Origin: Chryseomicrobium aureum
GTDB lineage: Bacteria; Bacillota; Bacilli; Bacillales_A; Planococcaceae
DNA length: 64,000 nt
Assembly: GCF_016909155.1 (NCBI RefSeq)
Contig: NZ_JAFBFG010000001.1
Coordinates: 124,001-188,000 of the forward strand
Reading direction: 5' to 3'
The position numbers and the translations under genes were made by a program. A model generated the notes under the pieces. The model was not told the origin of the DNA and searched no databases. It saw only the letters and a list, made by a program, of their open reading frames with translations. This document shows positions 24,235-34,655 of this stretch, piece after piece. How positions within the stretch are numbered: position 1 is the stretch's first letter; every line of letters begins with the position of its first letter.

Positions 24235-25314
24235 TTAGTTACGATTCATACTCATTTTAAATTCTAAGAAATACTCATTGTATTTTCCAAGCATGACAGG
24301 GCCTAGATTACGATAAACCTCAAGTTCTTCGCGCATGTCCTCTGTTGGGTAGAAGCGTGTATCGCCTGTTATTTCTGGGTCCATCAAATCAAGCGCAGGC
24401 AAGTTTGGAGTAGAATACCCTACATAGTCTGCATTTTGCGCAGCTATTTCTGCATCTAGCATAAAATTAATGAATGCATGAGCGCCTTCCACATTTCCAG
24501 CTGTTTTCGGAATGATCATGTTATCAAACCATAAATTAGACCCTTCTTGTGGAACGCTGTAATCGATATCTTCGTTCACATACATAATATCTGCTGCTTG
24601 ACCAGACCAGACAAGAGCAATTGCAGCTTCGCCACGACGCATCGTTTCAACGATTTCATCCCCGATGATTGCTTTTACATTAGGTCCGAGTTCTTTCAGT
24701 CGATCGGTTGCTTGTCGAAGCTCTTGTTCGTCTGTTGAGTTCAATGAGTAGCCAAGTGTATTCAGCCCCATGCCCATCACTTCTCGGGCACCATCGACTA
24801 AGATGACTTGTTGTTCAAGTTCTGGTGACCATAAATCACTCCAACTCTCAAATGTTTGACCATCTAATAGTGTCGGGTTAAATGCAATCCCAACTGTTCC
24901 CCAGAAATATGGAATGGAGTACTGATTTCCAGGATCAAATGGTAAATCTAAAAAGTAAGGATCAATATTCTCGAGGTTCGGAATCTTTGATTGATCAATC
25001 GGAAGGAGAAGGTCTTCTTCTTTCATTTTTTCAATCATGTATTCAGAAGGTACAGCAATGTCGTAACGTGTGCCACCTTGCTGAATTTTTGTAAGCATAG
25101 CTTCGTTTGAATCAAATGTTTCATAAATCACTCGAATTCCAGTTTCTTCTTCAAATTGAGTGACCAGCTCCGGATCGATATATTCTCCCCAGTTGAAAAC
25201 AGTAATGGTACCACTACTTGCTCGACTAGATGTATCCGTTAACTGACTGTTGATATAAATCAGGACAGCTACGGCTACTAGTAAGACTCCTGTTATTTGG
25301 AGTAATGATTTCAT
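24235..25314 (-). CDS. potD: Spermidine/putrescine ABC transporter substrate-binding protein PotD
   Basis: This is a 359-residue periplasmic-binding-type protein. The N-terminus has a single hydrophobic helix (ITGVLLVAVAVLIYINS) but no lipobox cysteine, so it is probably tethered by an uncleaved signal anchor, as I recall for staphylococcal PotD. The mature part starts GTITVFNWGEYIDPEL, the PotD/PotF signature, and contains FWGTVGIAFNP and RRGEAAIALVWSG. It captures polyamines outside the membrane. Its ATG overlaps the potC stop by 4 bases, so it is translationally coupled as the last gene of the operon. Confidence 0.93.
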   Translation of the reverse strand: MKSLLQITGVLLVAVAVLIYINSQLTDTSSRASSGTITVFNWGEYIDPELVTQFEEETGIRVIYETFDSNEAMLTKIQQGGTRYDIAVPSEYMIEKMKEEDLLLPIDQSKIPNLENIDPYFLDLPFDPGNQYSIPYFWGTVGIAFNPTLLDGQTFESWSDLWSPELEQQVILVDGAREVMGMGLNTLGYSLNSTDEQELRQATDRLKELGPNVKAIIGDEIVETMRRGEAAIALVWSGQAADIMYVNEDIDYSVPQEGSNLWFDNMIIPKTAGNVEGAHAFINFMLDAEIAAQNADYVGYSTPNLPALDLMDPEITGDTRFYPTEDMREELEVYRNLGPVMLGKYNEYFLEFKMSMNRN

Positions 25315-26114
25315 TTTGGCACCCCCGTTTGGAATGGCGTTTTTGCCCGATTCACAACAAAGTAATAGCCAAGGACAAGAATGAGCGTCACGATAAACAA
25401 TAGTCCAGATAATGCATTAATCGTTAAAGTAATTCCCGCGCGAGCCATAGAATAAATTTCTACAGAAAGTGTAGCAAACCCATTTCCAGTAACAAAGAAT
25501 GTCACAGCAAAATCGTCTAGTGAATAGGTGAGGGCTAAGAAAAAGCCTGCGAAAATACCTGGACGAATGTACGGAATGATGACCCGTGTGAAGACATCAC
25601 GACGAGTAGCACCTAAATCACGTGCAGCATCGACAAGAGTAGAACTCATTTCTTGTAGCTTAGGCAACACCATAATTACGACAATCGGTACACTGAATGC
25701 AATATGAGAAATTAAAACCGATGCGAATCCTAAACGAACGCCAATCATCGTGAAAAGAATCAAGAAAGAAGCACCAATAATAACATCTGGGCTAACAATT
25801 AATACATTATTAAGTGATAAAAGCGACTGGCGAAGGCGTTTATTCGTGATATAAACGATTCCAACTGCGCCAACTACCCCAATTGCAGTAGATATCAGTG
25901 CGGATAACAAAGCGACAATAATTGTATTGACGACAATGCTTAGTAAACGCGTATCTTGGAAAACAGCAGCATAGTGTTCCCAAGTAAATCCTTCAAAATT
26001 CGACATGTTTCCAGCACTATTAAACGAATAGAATATTAAATAGAAAATAGGTGCATATAAAATCACAAACACCAGTGCTAAATAGACTTTTGCGAGCTTA
26101 CTAGTAGTTCCCAC
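25311..26114 (-). CDS. potC: Spermidine/putrescine ABC transporter permease PotC
   Basis: This 267-residue membrane permease has six helices and the ABC-interaction EAA loop (LVDAARDLGATRRDVFTRVIIPYIRPGI) near residue 165. The start is GTG with AAAGGAG 9 bases upstream, 14 bases inside the end of potB. It pairs with PotB to form the membrane channel for polyamines. Confidence 0.93.
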   Translation of the reverse strand: MGTTSKLAKVYLALVFVILYAPIFYLIFYSFNSAGNMSNFEGFTWEHYAAVFQDTRLLSIVVNTIIVALLSALISTAIGVVGAVGIVYITNKRLRQSLLSLNNVLIVSPDVIIGASFLILFTMIGVRLGFASVLISHIAFSVPIVVIMVLPKLQEMSSTLVDAARDLGATRRDVFTRVIIPYIRPGIFAGFFLALTYSLDDFAVTFFVTGNGFATLSVEIYSMARAGITLTINALSGLLFIVTLILVLGYYFVVNRAKTPFQTGVPK

Positions 26115-26919
26115 GCTGATTCACTCCTTTCTCACGGTCACCGGTAAGAACCATAATAATGACCATAAAGACAATTAAGAAGACGGCAATCGTTGAACCC
26201 ATTCCCCAGTTTTGAGTTACTAGGAATTGTTGTTCAATTGCGGTACCGAGCGTGATTACTTTGTTTCCAGCAATAAGCCGCGTAATCATAAACAGTGAGA
26301 GGGCAGGAATGAATGTCGCTTGAATTCCTGCTTTTACTCCACCAAGCGCAAGTGGCCAAATGACTTTGCGGAATGTAACCCATTGACTAGCACCTAAATC
26401 ACGGGATGCATCTAACAGAGCTGGATTCAATTTATCGAGCGCATTAAATATTGGTAGAATCATAAAAGGAATGAAAATATAGACCGATACAAAGATGAAA
26501 CTAAAATCGGTATATAGGATTTGTTGACGCTCCAATCCTAAAAATGATAAGAAATTGTTGATAGAACCGTTCATTCCGAAAATCCCAATGAATGCATAGG
26601 TCTTCAATAATAAATTGATCCAAGAAGGAATGATAATTAATAAAAGCCATAATTGCTTTTGTTTTGTTTTCGTAATCCAGTATGCAGTAGGGTAAGCAAT
26701 CAGAAGCGTGAAAACCGTGATTAAAAAGGCGTACCAAAATGAGCTCAAAGTAAGTGATAGATAAGTGCCTGTAAAGAAGTTTTGATAATTCTCTAATGTG
26801 AAGTTCCCTTGGATATCAAAGAAAGAGTAATAGCCGACTAAAACAATTGGTGCTACTACAAATAAGACCATCCATAAATAGTAGGGGACCATCAAAAATG
26901 TACGTGACTTAGTTTCCAT
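26101..26919 (-). CDS. potB: Spermidine/putrescine ABC transporter permease PotB
   Basis: This 272-residue membrane permease has six helices and the EAA loop [22 protein letters not shown] near residue 168. Its start overlaps the end of potA by 11 bases, with GAGGT as ribosome site, so potA-potB-potC-potD form one tightly coupled unit. Confidence 0.93.
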   Translation of the reverse strand: METKSRTFLMVPYYLWMVLFVVAPIVLVGYYSFFDIQGNFTLENYQNFFTGTYLSLTLSSFWYAFLITVFTLLIAYPTAYWITKTKQKQLWLLLIIIPSWINLLLKTYAFIGIFGMNGSINNFLSFLGLERQQILYTDFSFIFVSVYIFIPFMILPIFNALDKLNPALLDASRDLGASQWVTFRKVIWPLALGGVKAGIQATFIPALSLFMITRLIAGNKVITLGTAIEQQFLVTQNWGMGSTIAVFLIVFMVIIMVLTGDREKGVNQRGNY

Positions 26920-28015
26920 TGGCAGCTACCTCGTAGGATTCAAGGCGTCGATCAAAGTCTTCTTCAGATTCATTCAAACGCATAATGTGGATTGCTTCTG
27001 GATCAAAGTCGAGTCCAATTGTCGAGCCGACCTCTGCTTTTCGAGTGGAGTGTACGAGCCACTCGTTTCCATCTTGATCATAAGTCGAGAGCTCATAGTG
27101 AACACCGCGGAACAGTTGTGTATCCACACGAACATTCATCTTTCCTTGATCGACAGCTTTGATTTCCAAATCTTCAGGACGAATGACAACATCAACTTTC
27201 TCACCAGGAGTTAAGCCTTTATCGACGCACTCGAACTCTTTCGTTCCAATTTGAACACGATAATCGGCAATCATAATACCTTCGACTATATTTGATTCTC
27301 CAATAAAGTCGGCAACAAATCGATTGATTGGCTCGTCATAGATGTCGAGAGGAGTACCACTTTGAATAATTTGACCTTGACTCATTACGAAAATCTCATC
27401 GGACATTGCAAGGGCTTCTTCTTGATCATGTGTAACAAAAATAAATGTTTTGCCTAGACGTTGTTGCAATTCACGTAGCTCATATTGCATCTCTGTGCGT
27501 AATTTCAAGTCAAGTGCGGATAATGGTTCATCAAGTAAGATGATTTCTGGATCGTTAACAATCGCACGCGCGATAGCAACACGTTGACGCTGGCCACCTG
27601 ACATCTCACTGATTTCGCGTTTTTCGTAGCCCTCGAGATTGACGAACTTTAAAGCTTCTTTAACTTTTGTATCGATTTCTGCTGCTTTTAGTTTTTTGAT
27701 TCGAAGACCAAATGCAATATTTTCGAATACATTCAAGTGAGGGAAGAGCGCATAATCTTGAAAAACAGTGTTGACCTGACGATTGTTTGCTGGAACGTCA
27801 TTGATTTTCTTTTCATTTAAATAGATATCTCCAGACGAGGGCTGAATAAAGCCAGCAATCAGACGTAGGATGGTTGTCTTACCGCAACCAGATGGACCTA
27901 ATAATGTGTAGAACTTTCCACGTTCTAACTCAAAATTAATTGTATGTAAAACAGGTTCGTTCGTTCCATATGATTTACTAACATTTTCGAAACGAATGAT
28001 GGGTGCGTTTGACAC
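26909..28015 (-). CDS. potA: Spermidine/putrescine ABC transporter ATPase PotA
   Basis: This 368-residue ABC ATPase has Walker [10 protein letters not shown] (about residues 40-48), Q-loop FQDYALFPH, signature MSGGQRQR, Walker [13 protein letters not shown] and the switch histidine in VTHDQ. A C-terminal TOBE-like domain (about 280-355) is typical for PotA/MalK types. I chose the GTG at 28015 because GGAGG stands 7 bases before it and the protein then begins [16 protein letters not shown]; an upstream ATG would add 12 non-conserved residues. First gene of potABCD. Confidence 0.93.
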   Translation of the reverse strand: MSNAPIIRFENVSKSYGTNEPVLHTINFELERGKFYTLLGPSGCGKTTILRLIAGFIQPSSGDIYLNEKKINDVPANNRQVNTVFQDYALFPHLNVFENIAFGLRIKKLKAAEIDTKVKEALKFVNLEGYEKREISEMSGGQRQRVAIARAIVNDPEIILLDEPLSALDLKLRTEMQYELRELQQRLGKTFIFVTHDQEEALAMSDEIFVMSQGQIIQSGTPLDIYDEPINRFVADFIGESNIVEGIMIADYRVQIGTKEFECVDKGLTPGEKVDVVIRPEDLEIKAVDQGKMNVRVDTQLFRGVHYELSTYDQDGNEWLVHSTRKAEVGSTIGLDFDPEAIHIMRLNESEEDFDRRLESYEVAANGN

Positions 28016-28065
28016 GGCGTTACCTCCATATTGACAAAGATTAAGGTTCATTTTATCATAAATTT

Positions 28066-28081
28066 CTTTCGATAACGAAAG
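28066..28081. promoter_or_regulatory. Palindrome in the potA-ktrC divergent spacer
   Basis: CTTTCGATAACGAAAG is a 6-bp perfect inverted repeat with a 4-base centre. It lies between the likely leftward -10 of potA (TATGATAAAAT on the minus strand, just downstream) and the ktrC start. It could be an operator for either gene; no known regulator is recognised. Confidence 0.4.
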
Positions 28082-28129
28082 TTTTTGATGTATGATGTAT
28101 TTAGCTCGATTGAGGAAGTGGGGAGCATA

Positions 28130-28789
28130 ATGAAAAAAGAATTTGTAGTCATTGGACTAGGTCGTTTTGGTGGGAGTATAGTCAAAGAATTAATCGAACA
28201 AGGTGCCGATGTAATGGCCATTGATATCGAAAGTGAGCGTGTGGATGAGTTTGCACCGATAGCTACACAAGCTGTAGTAGCCGACACGACAGATGAGGCA
28301 GTGTTGAAGTCTTTAGGGATTCGCAACTTTGATCATGTGATTGTGGCAATTGGAGACAATATCCAATCAAGTATTTTAACTACGTTGATGTTAAAAGAGT
28401 TAGGTGTAAAAAAAATCACAGTGAAGGCACAAAATAATTATCATGAAAAAGTTCTCGTTAAGATCGGTGCAGATAATGTAGTGCATCCCGAGCGTGATAT
28501 GGGAATTCGAATTGCCAACAACATTTTATCGAATAACGTGCTAGATTATTTAGAGCTATCTGATGAACACTCTATTATGGAGCTTATTGTGAACTCTAAA
28601 CTTGCTGGGAACACGTTAATTGATTTAGATATCCGTGCAAAATATGGAATTAACATCGTTGCCATCAAAAGAGGGGACTCTATTATTGTTTCCCCACAAG
28701 CGGATGAATTTTTACAGGTAAATGATATTCTTATCATTATTGGTGCAGATGTGGATATCAATCGATTTGAAAAGAAAGTATTTAACTAA
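28130..28789 (+). CDS. ktrC: K+ uptake regulatory RCK protein KtrC (KtrA/KtrC family)
   Basis: This 219-residue cytoplasmic gating protein for a Ktr channel has an RCK-N Rossmann domain with [13 protein letters not shown] and the DIESERV acidic end of beta-2. The RCK-C domain (about residues 135-219) is the part that binds c-di-AMP in relatives. It sits next to rnjA and rpoY exactly as ktrC does in B. subtilis. GGGGAG is 4 bases before the ATG (28130). It probably partners the channel encoded at 13.1 kb. Confidence 0.9.
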   Translation: MKKEFVVIGLGRFGGSIVKELIEQGADVMAIDIESERVDEFAPIATQAVVADTTDEAVLKSLGIRNFDHVIVAIGDNIQSSILTTLMLKELGVKKITVKAQNNYHEKVLVKIGADNVVHPERDMGIRIANNILSNNVLDYLELSDEHSIMELIVNSKLAGNTLIDLDIRAKYGINIVAIKRGDSIIVSPQADEFLQVNDILIIIGADVDINRFEKKVFN

Positions 28790-28830
28790 AAAAACAGTGA
28801 TTTGTCGCAAGTGGACAAATCACTGTTTTT
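28790..28830. terminator. Bidirectional terminator between ktrC and rnjA
   Basis: A 17-bp perfect stem (AAAAACAGTGATTTGTC / GACAAATCACTGTTTTT) has a 7-base loop and T-runs on both strands. Confidence 0.93.
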
Positions 28831-28831
28831 A

Positions 28832-30499
28832 TTAAATTTCCATAATAACTGGAAGAATCATTGGTTTACGTTTTGTTTTATCATACAAATGTGGTCCGAG
28901 TACATTGCTGATTTCAGACTTCAAATCATCCCAACCTTCAGGATTTTCTTTAGCAAGGCTACGAAGATGGCGATTGAGCATCTGTTGCGCCTCATTGATC
29001 ATCATGCCTGACTCTCGCATATAGACGAATCCTCGAGAAATCAAATCAGGCCCTGAAACAATACGTTTTTTCTTCATATCTGCAGTCACAACAACGATGA
29101 CCAATCCTTCTTCAGAAAGGACTCGACGGTCACGAAGGACAATGTTTCCAATGTCTCCGATGCCACTTCCATCGATATACACATCCCCTGAAGGAACTCG
29201 TCCTGCAACAGAAGCTTCCTCTGCTGTTAAAGCGAGTACATCTCCATTTTCCATAATGAATGTATTTTCTTCTGGAATGTCACAGTCCACAGCTAATTCA
29301 CTGTGAAGTTTCAACATACGGTATTCCCCGTGAATCGGCATAAAGAATTTCGGTTTCATTAAACGAAGCATTAGTTTTTGTTCTTCTTGTGAACCGTGAC
29401 CAGACGTGTGGATATTGTTCAATGAACCATGAATTACTTCAGCACCAGCACGGTACAACAAGTTGATGGTACGATTGACGCTTCCACGGTTCCCCGGAAT
29501 TGGGGAAGACGAGAAGATGACTGTATCTCCTGGTTGAATCTGGATCTGGCGGTGTGTACCGTTTGCGATACGAGATAAGGCAGCCATTGGTTCGCCTTGA
29601 GAACCAGTACAGAGAATTAGCACTTCATTCGCCGGTAAGCGGTTCAGTGTGTTCGTATCAACAAATGTTTCTTTTGGGGCTGTGATATAGCCGAGTTCAC
29701 GACCAATAGTGATTGCATTGTCCATACTCCGACCAAATACTGCAATTTTTCTACCGTAGCGAACTGCTGCATCTGTTACTTGTTGAAGTCTATGGATATT
29801 AGAAGCAAAAGTAGCAAAGATGATGCGTGTATCCACTTTACGGAAAATACTGTCCATACTTTCTCCAACTTTACGTTCAGACATTGTAAAGTTTGGAACC
29901 TCAGCATTTGTTGAATCAGAAAGTAAGCATAGAACGCCTTCTTTCCCAATTTCAGCCATCTTTGTTAAATTGGCAGGTTCTCCTACTGGTGTGAAGTCAA
30001 ATTTGAAATCACCCGTATGTACAATATTTCCAGAAGGAGTTTTTACAACTAAACCATAAGCATCTGGGATACTGTGTGTAGTTAAATAAAACGATACAGA
30101 AGTCTTTCGGAATTTAATAACATCTTCTTCCGAGATTTCCGTCATTTTTGTTTGGCGTAAGATACCATGCTCTTCTAATTTATTGCGAAGAAGGCCTAAT
30201 GCAAGTTTACCGCCATAAACTGGCATGTTCACTTGCTTTAACAAATAGGGAATACCACCAATATGATCTTCATGACCATGGGTGATAAAGAGTCCTTTGA
30301 TTTTATCTTGGTTACGCACAAGATATGTGTAATCAGGAATGACATAATCAATTCCCAATAAATCGTCTTCTGGGAACTTGATACCTGCATCGATTACGAT
30401 AATCTCATCTTGAAATTGAACAGCATACGTATTTTTTCCGATTTCCCCTAGTCCGCCTAGAGCGAAAACAGCTGTTTGATCATTTCGTACAAATTTCAT
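28832..30499 (-). CDS. rnjA: Ribonuclease J1
   Basis: This 555-residue RNase of the metallo-beta-lactamase/beta-CASP family has the metal-binding motif [10 protein letters not shown] near residue 74, HTGDFKFD near residue 160, the beta-CASP domain through about residue 370, and the C-terminal [13 protein letters not shown] plus dimerisation domain. It performs 5'-3' exonucleolytic and endonucleolytic mRNA turnover and rRNA maturation. It begins 3 bases after the rpoY stop and lacks a strong ribosome site of its own, so translation is probably coupled to rpoY. Confidence 0.95.
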   Translation of the reverse strand: MKFVRNDQTAVFALGGLGEIGKNTYAVQFQDEIIVIDAGIKFPEDDLLGIDYVIPDYTYLVRNQDKIKGLFITHGHEDHIGGIPYLLKQVNMPVYGGKLALGLLRNKLEEHGILRQTKMTEISEEDVIKFRKTSVSFYLTTHSIPDAYGLVVKTPSGNIVHTGDFKFDFTPVGEPANLTKMAEIGKEGVLCLLSDSTNAEVPNFTMSERKVGESMDSIFRKVDTRIIFATFASNIHRLQQVTDAAVRYGRKIAVFGRSMDNAITIGRELGYITAPKETFVDTNTLNRLPANEVLILCTGSQGEPMAALSRIANGTHRQIQIQPGDTVIFSSSPIPGNRGSVNRTINLLYRAGAEVIHGSLNNIHTSGHGSQEEQKLMLRLMKPKFFMPIHGEYRMLKLHSELAVDCDIPEENTFIMENGDVLALTAEEASVAGRVPSGDVYIDGSGIGDIGNIVLRDRRVLSEEGLVIVVVTADMKKKRIVSGPDLISRGFVYMRESGMMINEAQQMLNRHLRSLAKENPEGWDDLKSEISNVLGPHLYDKTKRKPMILPVIMEI

Positions 30500-30502
30500 A
30501 TA

Positions 30503-30709
30503 TTATTCTTCAACCTTGTAGTTCTCACTAGCTTGCTCGTACGCCAAATGCGCACCTTCAAGTAGTTGTACGAACTCGATCATAATTGGACGTTCGCTAA
30601 GCTTAGCACGCACTTCTCGTTCTGATTCTGCCTCTACGTATAGACATTTTGTGTTTTCGCGGACTGGAACTTGTGTTGCGTTTTCTTGGTACATTACTTT
30701 GAAAATCAT
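30503..30709 (-). CDS. rpoY: RNA polymerase epsilon subunit
   Basis: This 68-residue protein begins [34 protein letters not shown], the DUF1447/RpoY sequence. It is a small accessory subunit of Firmicutes RNA polymerase. It is found directly upstream of rnjA throughout the Bacillales, as here, with GAGGAG upstream of the ATG. Confidence 0.95.
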   Translation of the reverse strand: MIFKVMYQENATQVPVRENTKCLYVEAESEREVRAKLSERPIMIEFVQLLEGAHLAYEQASENYKVEE

Positions 30710-30783
30710 GTTTATTCTCCTCTTTTACGTTCAGATTCATTACAATTCTCTTTATCTTAGCATGTGCAACTTTGAAAATAAAG

Positions 30784-30812
30784 AAAACCCCTCTAAAAAA
30801 ATTCTAGAGGGG
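30784..30812 (-). terminator. Terminator of the 23-codon gene
   Basis: On the minus strand CCCCTCTA, a loop and TAGAGGGG are followed by TTTTCTTTATTTTC, just after the stop codon of the small gene. Confidence 0.88.
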
Positions 30813-30818
30813 TAAAGG

Positions 30819-30890
30819 TTAGGCAACTGTTTTTTTACCGAGAATTTCGCCGAGACGTTTGAGCATTTTCCGTCGTAAACGTTTCAACAT
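30819..30890 (-). CDS. Cationic 23-residue microprotein
   Basis: The frame reads MLKRLRRKMLKRLGEILGKK then TVA. It is strongly basic (ten Lys/Arg in 23) with leucines spaced so that one face of a helix would be hydrophobic. It has GGAG eight bases before ATG, a consensus promoter giving an approximately 15-nt leader, and a terminator immediately after the stop, for a transcript of roughly 120 nt. It lies between def and rpoY. I recognise no named family. It may bind membranes, ribosomes or nucleic acid, or the transcript itself may act as an RNA; none of this is shown. Confidence 0.7.
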   Translation of the reverse strand: MLKRLRRKMLKRLGEILGKKTVA

Positions 30891-30912
30891 TGTACTCACT
30901 CCTTACTTATTC

Positions 30913-30941
30913 ATTATAAGCGAAAAGTACAACATAGTAAA
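30913..30941 (-). promoter_or_regulatory. Promoter of the 23-codon gene
   Basis: On the minus strand TTTACT, 17 bp, then TATAAT. A second possible promoter just upstream (TTGACT, 17 bp, TACTAT) overlaps it, so the small gene appears strongly transcribed independently of def. Confidence 0.75.
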
Positions 30942-30967
30942 GTATTTATTCGGAAAAGTCAAATAAT

Positions 30968-31546
30968 TCACTCGTAATTATCTATTTCTTTTGGTTTTCT
31001 CTCATACGGTACAGAATTGGGCACCTGCTCATAGGGATTTTCCTTATTAATATGATCATAAAACATAATGCCGTTTAAATGATCCAGTTCATGTTGGAAA
31101 GCGATTGCTTTTAATCCTTTTAGTCTGAATGTCATCACATTGCCTTCACGATCAGTACCTGTCACTGTGATGCGTGCATAACGAGGAACATACCCTTCGA
31201 TTTCCTCATCGACAGATAGACAGCCTTCTCCTGATGTAATATAGGTCTTCTCGATGGAATGACTTTTAATTTTAGGATTAATAAACACTTCGCTAAGTAA
31301 TTCGTCATTTTCCTGTATGTGAAGAGCAAACATTCTTACTGGACGATTCACCTGTGGTGCGGCAAGTCCGATTCCCGGTCGCAACCCATATTTTTCAGAC
31401 AACTCGCTGTCTTGGCTCATGATCACGTAATTTAAGAGGTCGTCTGCCAATCGTTTATGCTCGTTTGAAAGTGGAAATGGAACCTCTTTAGCTTTTTGTC
31501 GTAGAGTGGGGTGGCCATCTCTTATAATTTCGTTCATAGTAATCAT
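30968..31546 (-). CDS. def: Peptide deformylase
   Basis: This 192-residue metalloenzyme removes formyl groups from nascent proteins. All three family motifs are present: GIGLAAPQV, EGCLSV (metal Cys) and HELDH (two metal His and catalytic Glu). It matches the longer B. subtilis YkrB (DefB) type. The ATG at 31546 gives MITMNEIIRDGHPTLR, as in YkrB. It is divergent from ykyA. Confidence 0.95.
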   Translation of the reverse strand: MITMNEIIRDGHPTLRQKAKEVPFPLSNEHKRLADDLLNYVIMSQDSELSEKYGLRPGIGLAAPQVNRPVRMFALHIQENDELLSEVFINPKIKSHSIEKTYITSGEGCLSVDEEIEGYVPRYARITVTGTDREGNVMTFRLKGLKAIAFQHELDHLNGIMFYDHINKENPYEQVPNSVPYERKPKEIDNYE

Positions 31547-31600
31547 AGAAATCAATCCTTTCTAACCTAGAGTATACCAAATTCTAAGTCAATGTTCTTA

Positions 31601-31629
31601 TTGAAAATAATTGGGTAAATCGGTATAGT
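31601..31629 (+). promoter_or_regulatory. Candidate promoter of ykyA
   Basis: TTGAAA and TATAGT are separated by 17 bp and end about 24 bp before the start codon. Confidence 0.6.
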
Positions 31630-31653
31630 GATGGAAGTAATGGAGGTCGTAAA

Positions 31654-32283
31654 ATGAAAAAATGGGTAGGGTTAGTATCAGTTAGTGCTTTGTTATTAGC
31701 TGGGTGTACATTCGGGGATTCAACAGAGCAACAACTTTCAGAAGTACTACAACAAATGCATACGGCAGAGGAAGAGTATCGCTCTGTACAAGACCCTTTA
31801 AATGAAGCTGAGCAAAAAGAATACGCACTTTTTGAAGAAGTATTGGCACTTGAACAAGAACAAACAGATGAACTTACAGAAAAGCTTGAAGAACTCTCTG
31901 CACTTGTTGCAGAAAGAAGAGACCTTTTATCGACTGAGAAGCAATCTATTGATGCAGCTTTAGAAGCAAGTGATTTCAGCACATTAGATATCCCGGAAGA
32001 GAATCAATCCTATGTGACTCAAATTGACGAAGCTTATGATGCACGATATGCTACATACGAACAATTATATGCTGAATATGAGAAGTTACTTGCTTTACAA
32101 GAGAATTTGTATACGGAAATGGCTAGAGAAGATGTAGCGATTGATCAAATTCGCGATCTTGTGCAGCAGGTGAATGCACAAAATGAAGTGGTGCAAACAC
32201 ACGTCACTGCAATGAATGAACAGACAGAACAATTTAACCAAACTACAGATGAAGTGTTTGAATCATTGCAAAATGAGGAATAA
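31654..32283 (+). CDS. ykyA: YkyA-type cell-wall-binding lipoprotein
   Basis: This 209-residue lipoprotein has a signal segment with lipobox LLAG-C (Cys18). The rest is acidic, Gln/Glu-rich and heptad-patterned, predicted to be long alpha-helical coiled coil. The family and the position between def and pdhA match B. subtilis YkyA. GGAGG precedes the ATG. The function in the envelope is not established. Confidence 0.85.
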   Translation: MKKWVGLVSVSALLLAGCTFGDSTEQQLSEVLQQMHTAEEEYRSVQDPLNEAEQKEYALFEEVLALEQEQTDELTEKLEELSALVAERRDLLSTEKQSIDAALEASDFSTLDIPEENQSYVTQIDEAYDARYATYEQLYAEYEKLLALQENLYTEMAREDVAIDQIRDLVQQVNAQNEVVQTHVTAMNEQTEQFNQTTDEVFESLQNEE

Positions 32284-32298
32284 GAATAGATAGAAATG

Positions 32299-32328
32299 AA
32301 AAGCAGCTCTTTTTTGGGGCTGCTTTTG
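32299..32328 (+). terminator. Terminator of ykyA
   Basis: AAAAGCAGC pairs with GCTGCTTTT around a T-rich loop. The T-tail is short (TTTTG). Confidence 0.75.
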
Positions 32329-32352
32329 TGTTATATAAATAACTTCACAGTC

Positions 32353-32376
32353 TCAATCTGATATAATACAGATTGA
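32353..32376. promoter_or_regulatory. Inverted repeat upstream of pdhA, overlapping a TATAAT
   Basis: TCAATCTG and CAGATTGA form a perfect 8-bp inverted repeat around ATATAATA. The centre contains a TATAAT with a poor -35 (TAACTT at 16 bp). It looks like an operator over a possible second pdh promoter; no regulator is recognised. Confidence 0.45.
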
Positions 32377-32441
32377 ATTTGTGACTGATACAGACAACTA
32401 TTATTTATTTTTTTCGAACTTTTTTGTATCGGTTCAAACGA

Positions 32442-32470
32442 TTGACCACGCTATTTAGGTGGGCTATACT
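32442..32470 (+). promoter_or_regulatory. Main candidate promoter of the pdh operon
   Basis: TTGACC, 17 bp and TATACT lie about 70 bp before the pdhA start. Immediately upstream is a near-palindrome (ATCGGTT-C-AAACGAT, 32428-32442) that could bind a regulator. Confidence 0.75.
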
Positions 32471-32526
32471 AGGGATTGATACTGACGTGTATTACTCGGA
32501 AGTGATTTTATTTTAATACAGACTAA

Positions 32527-33654
<1,128 letters not shown>

Positions 33655-33657
33655 ACA

Positions 33658-34635
33658 ATGGCACAAATGACCATGATTCAAGCAATCACAGACGCATTGC
33701 GTTGTGAATTAAAAGATGACGAAAACGTTCTAGTATTTGGAGAAGACGTTGGCGTAAATGGTGGGGTATTCCGTGCGACTGAAGGACTCCAAAAAGAATT
33801 CGGTGTAGATCGCGTATTTGACACGCCACTAGCAGAGTCTGGTATTGGTGGACTTGCAGTCGGACTAGCTATGACAGGATTCCGTCCAGTTCCAGAAATT
33901 CAATTCTTCGGGTTCGTATTTGAAGTGATGGATTCAATCAGTGGACAGCTTGCGCGTATGCGTTTCCGCACAGGTGGAAGTTTCCATGCACCTGTAACAA
34001 TTCGTTCTCCATTCGGTGGAGGCGTTCACACACCTGAAATGCACGCAGATAGCTTAGAGTTGCTTATGACGTCAACACCAGGTGTAAAAGTTGTCATCCC
34101 TTCAACGCCATATGATGCAAAAGGACTTTTGATTTCTTCAATCCGTGACAACGATCCAGTTATTTTCTTAGAGCACATGAAATTGTATCGTTCATTCCGA
34201 GGAGAAGTGCCGGAAGAATCGTACACAATTCCACTTGGAAAAGCAGATGTAAAGCGCGAAGGTACTGATATTACAATTATTGCTTATGGTGCAATGGTCC
34301 ATGAAGCCTTAAAAGCAGCTGACGAGTTAGAAAAAGATGGCAAGTCTGCTGAGGTCATTGACTTACGAACAGTGCAACCATTAGATATCGAAACGATTAT
34401 CGCTTCTGTTGAAAAAACAAATCGCGCTATGGTTGTTCAAGAAGCACAAAAACAAGCAGGGATTGCTGCAAATGTTGTAGCTGAGATCACAGAACGTGCG
34501 ATTTTAAGCCTAGACGCACCTGTGCTCCGCGTAACTGCTCCAGATACAGTGTATCCATTCTCTCAAGCTGAGACTGTTTGGTTACCAAACTATAAAGACG
34601 TAGTAGCAACGGCTAAGAAAGTACTTGAATTTTAA
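33658..34635 (+). CDS. pdhB: Pyruvate dehydrogenase E1 component subunit beta
   Basis: This 325-residue E1 beta subunit has the TPP-binding N-terminal domain ([32 protein letters not shown]) and a C-terminal transketolase domain ([16 protein letters not shown]). It starts 3 bases after the pdhA stop, with AAAGGAG inside the pdhA 3' end, so the E1 subunits are co-translated. Confidence 0.96.
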   Translation: MAQMTMIQAITDALRCELKDDENVLVFGEDVGVNGGVFRATEGLQKEFGVDRVFDTPLAESGIGGLAVGLAMTGFRPVPEIQFFGFVFEVMDSISGQLARMRFRTGGSFHAPVTIRSPFGGGVHTPEMHADSLELLMTSTPGVKVVIPSTPYDAKGLLISSIRDNDPVIFLEHMKLYRSFRGEVPEESYTIPLGKADVKREGTDITIIAYGAMVHEALKAADELEKDGKSAEVIDLRTVQPLDIETIIASVEKTNRAMVVQEAQKQAGIAANVVAEITERAILSLDAPVLRVTAPDTVYPFSQAETVWLPNYKDVVATAKKVLEF

Positions 34636-34655
34636 TTAAGAAAGGATGACGCGTA

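Noticed and set aside
32420-32445. CcpA cre-like site before pdhA
   Set aside because: TGTATCGGTTCA resembles cre loosely, but spacing and key positions do not fit the consensus.
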